DNA from: Bacillota bacterium
GTDB taxonomy: Bacteria; Bacillota; Clostridia; Oscillospirales; Ruminococcaceae
Length of the DNA stretch: 33,842 bases
Assembly: GCA_023457355.1 (NCBI GenBank)
Contig: JAEWLW010000024.1
Coordinates: 1 to 33,842 of the forward strand
Reading direction: 5' to 3'
Positions 31,470-33,842 of the stretch are shown here, one piece after another. The position numbers and the translations under genes were made by a program. Below the pieces are notes generated by a model, which worked only from the letters and a program-made list of their open reading frames with translations, ran no database searches and was not told the DNA's origin. Every line of letters begins with the position of its first letter. The stretch's first letter is position 1.

Positions 31470-32492
31470 ATGGACAGACCTATCATTGTGATCCCTATGG
31501 GGGATCCTGCCGGAGTGGGGCCGGAAATCGTTCTAAAATCTATGACGAATCAGGAAGTAGCCGACAAGACCCGTTGCGTGGTAATCGGCTCAAAAAAAGT
31601 ACTGGAAAACGCATTGCGTTTTCCCCAGATGCCCCCGGTGGCCATCAATGTGATTACAGAACCCGCCCGCGGAGATTTTCGGAAAGGGATTCTGAACCTG
31701 ATCGACCTGAACAATCTTTCTCCGGCGGAATACACCATGGGGCAGGTGAGCGCAAAATGCGGTAAAGCTGCCTACGAATATATTGAAAAAGCGATCCGGC
31801 TGGCCATGGATGACCACGCTGATGCGGTGAGTACAACCCCCATCAACAAAGAATCTTTGCGGGCTGCCGATGTCCCGTTTATCGGCCACACCGAAATTTT
31901 CGGAAAATTAACCGGCACTGCCGATCCATTGACCATTTTTGAAGTGCGCAACATGCGGGTGTTCTTCCTGACCCGTCACATGAGCCTGCGGGCCGCCTGC
32001 GATGCTGTGACAAAAGAGCGCATCATCGACTATGTGCGACGCAGCCAGAAGGTGCTGTGCCAGCTGGGTGTGGCGGAGGGGTGCATGGCTATTGCGGGCC
32101 TCAACCCCCACAGCGGCGAACATGGGTTATTCGGTGACGAAGAAGTGCGCGAGGTGATTCCCGCCGTGGAAGAGCTGCTAAAAATGAATTACAATGTAGC
32201 GGGGCCTATCGGCGCGGATTCTGTTTTCCATCAGGCCTTGCAGGGACGGTATAACAGTGTGCTTTCGCTCTATCATGATCAAGGGCACATTGCCACAAAA
32301 ACGGTGGATTTCTACCGAACGATCTCCATAACCGGGGGCATGCCTATCCTTCGCACTTCCGTGGATCACGGCACCGCCTTTGATGTGGCGGGCAAGGGTA
32401 TTGTAAACAGCGTCAGCATGGAAGAAGCGATTTTGGTAGGCGCCAAATATGCTTTCCATTTCGCCGAGAACCGGCGGAAAGAAAAAACCTGA
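31470..32492 (+). CDS. pdxA2: PdxA2-type 4-phospho-tetronate dehydrogenase (decarboxylating)
   Basis: A 340-residue PdxA-family protein with the N-terminal IPMGDPAGVGPEI, the metal histidine motifs FIGHTEIFG, GLNPHSGE and LYHDQGH, and the C-terminal TSVDHGTAFD. True PdxA acts in vitamin B6 synthesis. PdxA2 paralogues adjacent to DUF1537 kinases oxidise and decarboxylate 4-phospho-D-threonate or 4-phospho-erythronate to dihydroxyacetone phosphate and CO2, and the gene pair here strongly favours that. No other pyridoxine gene is near. A terminator follows directly. Confidence 0.9.
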   Translation: MDRPIIVIPMGDPAGVGPEIVLKSMTNQEVADKTRCVVIGSKKVLENALRFPQMPPVAINVITEPARGDFRKGILNLIDLNNLSPAEYTMGQVSAKCGKAAYEYIEKAIRLAMDDHADAVSTTPINKESLRAADVPFIGHTEIFGKLTGTADPLTIFEVRNMRVFFLTRHMSLRAACDAVTKERIIDYVRRSQKVLCQLGVAEGCMAIAGLNPHSGEHGLFGDEEVREVIPAVEELLKMNYNVAGPIGADSVFHQALQGRYNSVLSLYHDQGHIATKTVDFYRTISITGGMPILRTSVDHGTAFDVAGKGIVNSVSMEEAILVGAKYAFHFAENRRKEKT

Positions 32493-32521
32493 TCTGAAAA
32501 GTTTTTGTTATTTTAAAAAAG

Positions 32522-32558
32522 GAACTGCCGCAAATAGAAGTTTTGCGGCAGTTCTTTT
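32522..32558 (+). terminator. Rho-independent terminator of the kinase-pdxA2 operon
   Basis: A 13-bp perfect stem (GAACTGCCGCAAA at 32522-32534 with 32542-32554), a seven-base loop and four T residues, 30 bases after the pdxA2 stop. Confidence 0.88.
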
Positions 32559-32688
32559 GTCAGCTTTAGCGGGAATAAACCACTGGCTCTGTCGGTGAAA
32601 ATAGGAATCTTAGATACAAGGAAACCTCCTTTTGCTAAACTAGGTGCAGGTTTGCCAACCGCACAAGGAAGCAAAAGGAGGTTTTGTC

Positions 32689-33031
32689 GTGAAAGACATA
32701 GATAGTTTATCACATTCAAAATGGAGATGCCAGTACCCTGTCGTTTTCGCACCCAAATATCGCCGAAAGAAAATATACGGGAAGCTAAAATCGGATATAG
32801 GCGTAATACTCAGGAATTGTGCAAACAAAAGAAAGTGGAAATTATTGAAGCACAGGCATGCGCCGACCATCATTTTTAGTGCAGAGGGTATTACGTGGAC
32901 ACAGTAGGACGCAACAAAAAGGTGTAGAAGAATACATTAAAAATCAGCTTCAAGAGGATATTATGGAAGACCAGATATCGCTCAAGGAGTACATGGACCC
33001 GTTTACGGGTCGTAAGAATACAAAGGCATAA
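32689..33031 (+). pseudogene. tnpA: Truncated, frameshifted IS200/IS605 TnpA (Y1 transposase)
   Basis: From GTG 32689 the frame reads KDIDSLSHSKWRCQY, VVFAPKYRRKKIYG and SDIGVILR, the standard TnpA N-terminus. A one-base loss then shifts the frame (ELCKQKKVEIIEAQACADHH). After that an internal deletion removes the HUH metal motif and much of the catalytic domain. The tail resumes with RGYYVDTVGRNKK, shifts again, and ends EEYIKNQLQED..LKEYMDPFTG. With the HUH site gone it cannot be catalytic. An intact copy elsewhere in the genome is plausible. Confidence 0.88.
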
Positions 33032-33137
33032 AAACAGATCGCTTTAGCGGCGGCCTGTGGACAATTATGCGGTTGGCAAATCTTTTCAATGCGCCTTAAG
33101 GTGCTGCTAGTAATATGCCCTTCTAGGGCTAGTACAA

Positions 33138-33157
33138 ACCACCACTTCAGTGGTGGT
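33138..33157. repeat. Right-end hairpin of the IS200-type remnant
   Basis: ACCACCACT (33138-33146) and AGTGGTGGT (33149-33157) form a near-perfect stem, typical of the structured end recognised by Y1 transposases. Confidence 0.65.
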
Positions 33158-33159
33158 CA

Positions 33160-33842
33160 CAGTCTGTCGAAGAACCCTGATTACGCAGCGACGCAAACCG
33201 GGTTGCGGCTATATTTAAGCCTAAAAAAGGAGTAGCGGAAACGGAATAAAGAAGTCCTCCCCTTCCATTTGGCCAGTTTTTTGAGATTCATGGCAGTAAA
33301 CTTAAGCTTCACCCAGTTTGTTACCTGAGCGAGGCCTCGGTACTGCGTATAACGCATAGCGTGTTTTTCCTTTGCGTCAGCAAAAACCCGTTCAATGGTT
33401 TCTTTGCGTCGCGCATACAACTTTTGGTATTCAGGCGTGTAACGGGCGTCGTCCGCCAGTTCCTCGTAATCCTTCCAAATGTGCCGCTGCACCGTCTTGA
33501 CACAATCTTTGGCGTGCGTGCACAGCTGTCGGGTAGGGCAACCGGCGCAGATTTTGGGGTCGCTTTTGTATTCCCGATATCCCTCCCGGTTCGTCGTGGC
33601 ATAGCGCAGGGGCTGGTATTCCGGGCAGATGATGCAGTCATAGTATTCGTCATAAACATACTTCCACCACTCATGGCCGCTTTTCATGGTCATAGGGCGC
33701 TTGTAGGCTGTGGATAGTACGCGGGAATGCTCAAAAACCTTCTTGCAGATGTGGGGCGTCTTGTAGGCGGCATCGGCAACGACAGTCTCAATCTCGGGAA
33801 AGGACGCGGTCACCTTGTCATATACATCATCAAAAGCCACGC
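33160..33842 (-). mobile_element. IS1182-like insertion sequence, 3' part only, cut by window end
   Basis: The transposase gene runs off the window at 33842. Its other side ends at about 33160-33180 with CAGTCTGTCGAAGAACCCTG, which resembles IS1182-family inverted ends and abuts the IS200 hairpin. The opposite end is outside the window, so the inverted repeat cannot be confirmed here. Confidence 0.55.
33181..33842 (-). CDS. IS1182-family DDE transposase, C-terminal part
   Basis: The 219 visible residues show a transposase DDE domain: VVADAAYKTPHICKKV with one catalytic aspartate, a cysteine cluster CAGCPTRQLCT, and RRKETIERVFADAKEKHAMRYT, which holds the catalytic glutamate and the IS1182-type Y/F helix. 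It ends in a basic tail. The frame is open to the window edge, so the apparent start at 33840 is not the true one. The visible part is intact, so the element may be functional. It lies beside the IS200 remnant at the right border of the catabolic island. Confidence 0.85.
   Translation of the reverse strand, partial: VAFDDVYDKVTASFPEIETVVADAAYKTPHICKKVFEHSRVLSTAYKRPMTMKSGHEWWKYVYDEYYDCIICPEYQPLRYATTNREGYREYKSDPKICAGCPTRQLCTHAKDCVKTVQRHIWKDYEELADDARYTPEYQKLYARRKETIERVFADAKEKHAMRYTQYRGLAQVTNWVKLKFTAMNLKKLAKWKGRTSLFRFRYSFFRLKYSRNPVCVAA

Larger units (their letters stand above)
32622..33158 (+). mobile_element. IS200/IS605-type insertion sequence remnant
   Basis: The element keeps both sub-terminal structures and a broken tnpA. 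The left side has a 15-bp stem (32622-32636 with 32670-32684) enclosing a second small hairpin. The AGGAGG of tnpA (32676-32681) lies in the stem, the arrangement that represses IS200 transposase translation. On the right is a stem at 33138-33157 preceded by the ATATGCCC..CTAGGGCTAGTA stretch seen in Clostridia IS200 ends. Exact tips were not determined. It cannot move on its own. Confidence 0.75.

Noticed and set aside
1..33842. CRISPR arrays, prophage genes, tRNA or rRNA genes
   Set aside because: No regularly spaced repeats, phage structural genes, or tRNA/rRNA signatures were seen while reading both strands.

Overview
The window looks like the chromosome of an anaerobic, spore-forming Clostridia member, probably of the Oscillospiraceae/Ruminococcaceae type. 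It carries sporulation genes (ylbJ, yqfC, yqfD) and the Clostridia order yqfC-yqfD-phoH-ybeY-era-yqzL-recO. It also has several TTG/GTG starts with strong AGGAGG sites and a THF riboswitch ahead of a folate ECF transporter gene. The taxonomic placement is inference; no rRNA gene is present.

Positions 1-15311 are mostly ordinary backbone. On the minus strand lie a three-gene operon (DUF5685 protein, DnaJ-like protein with a cysteine-rich tail, ECF S-component-like membrane protein), a small cysteine protein followed by a 905-residue amidase lipoprotein, and ylbJ. ylbJ diverges from yqfC-yqfD; the two candidate SigE promoters share one ATAT core. The plus strand continues with phoH, ybeY, era, yqzL, recO, mutS2 and a bactofilin gene.

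Positions 15312-15801 hold a non-coding composite repeat bracketed by imperfect terminal inverted repeats. A related, shortened copy opens the window.

Positions 15802-32492 form a catabolic island. On the minus strand, in transcription order, it has a DeoR regulator, an RraA-like lyase, a TRAP transporter (dctP, dctQ, dctM) and a lactonase-like metallo-hydrolase, ending at a terminator. A second unit follows: 2-hydroxyacid dehydrogenase, PanB-like hydroxymethyltransferase, fhs, fchA, folD, focA, a THF riboswitch, folT and a decayed folC. Divergently, on the plus strand, are a DUF1537 acid-sugar kinase and PdxA2. Proposed reading: C4-type sugar acids or their lactones enter by TRAP and are opened by the hydrolase. 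Kinase plus PdxA2 convert tetronates to DHAP and CO2. Dehydrogenase plus the PanB-like enzyme split a hydroxymethyl group onto THF. FolD, FchA and Fhs oxidise that C1 unit to formate with ATP gain, and FocA exports it. The FolD lacks the lysine needed for cyclohydrolase activity, which explains why FchA is present. The substrate is not known from sequence.

Positions 32560-33842 are mobile-element debris: an IS200/IS605-type tnpA remnant that has lost its catalytic core, then the 3' part of an IS1182-like transposase running off the window.
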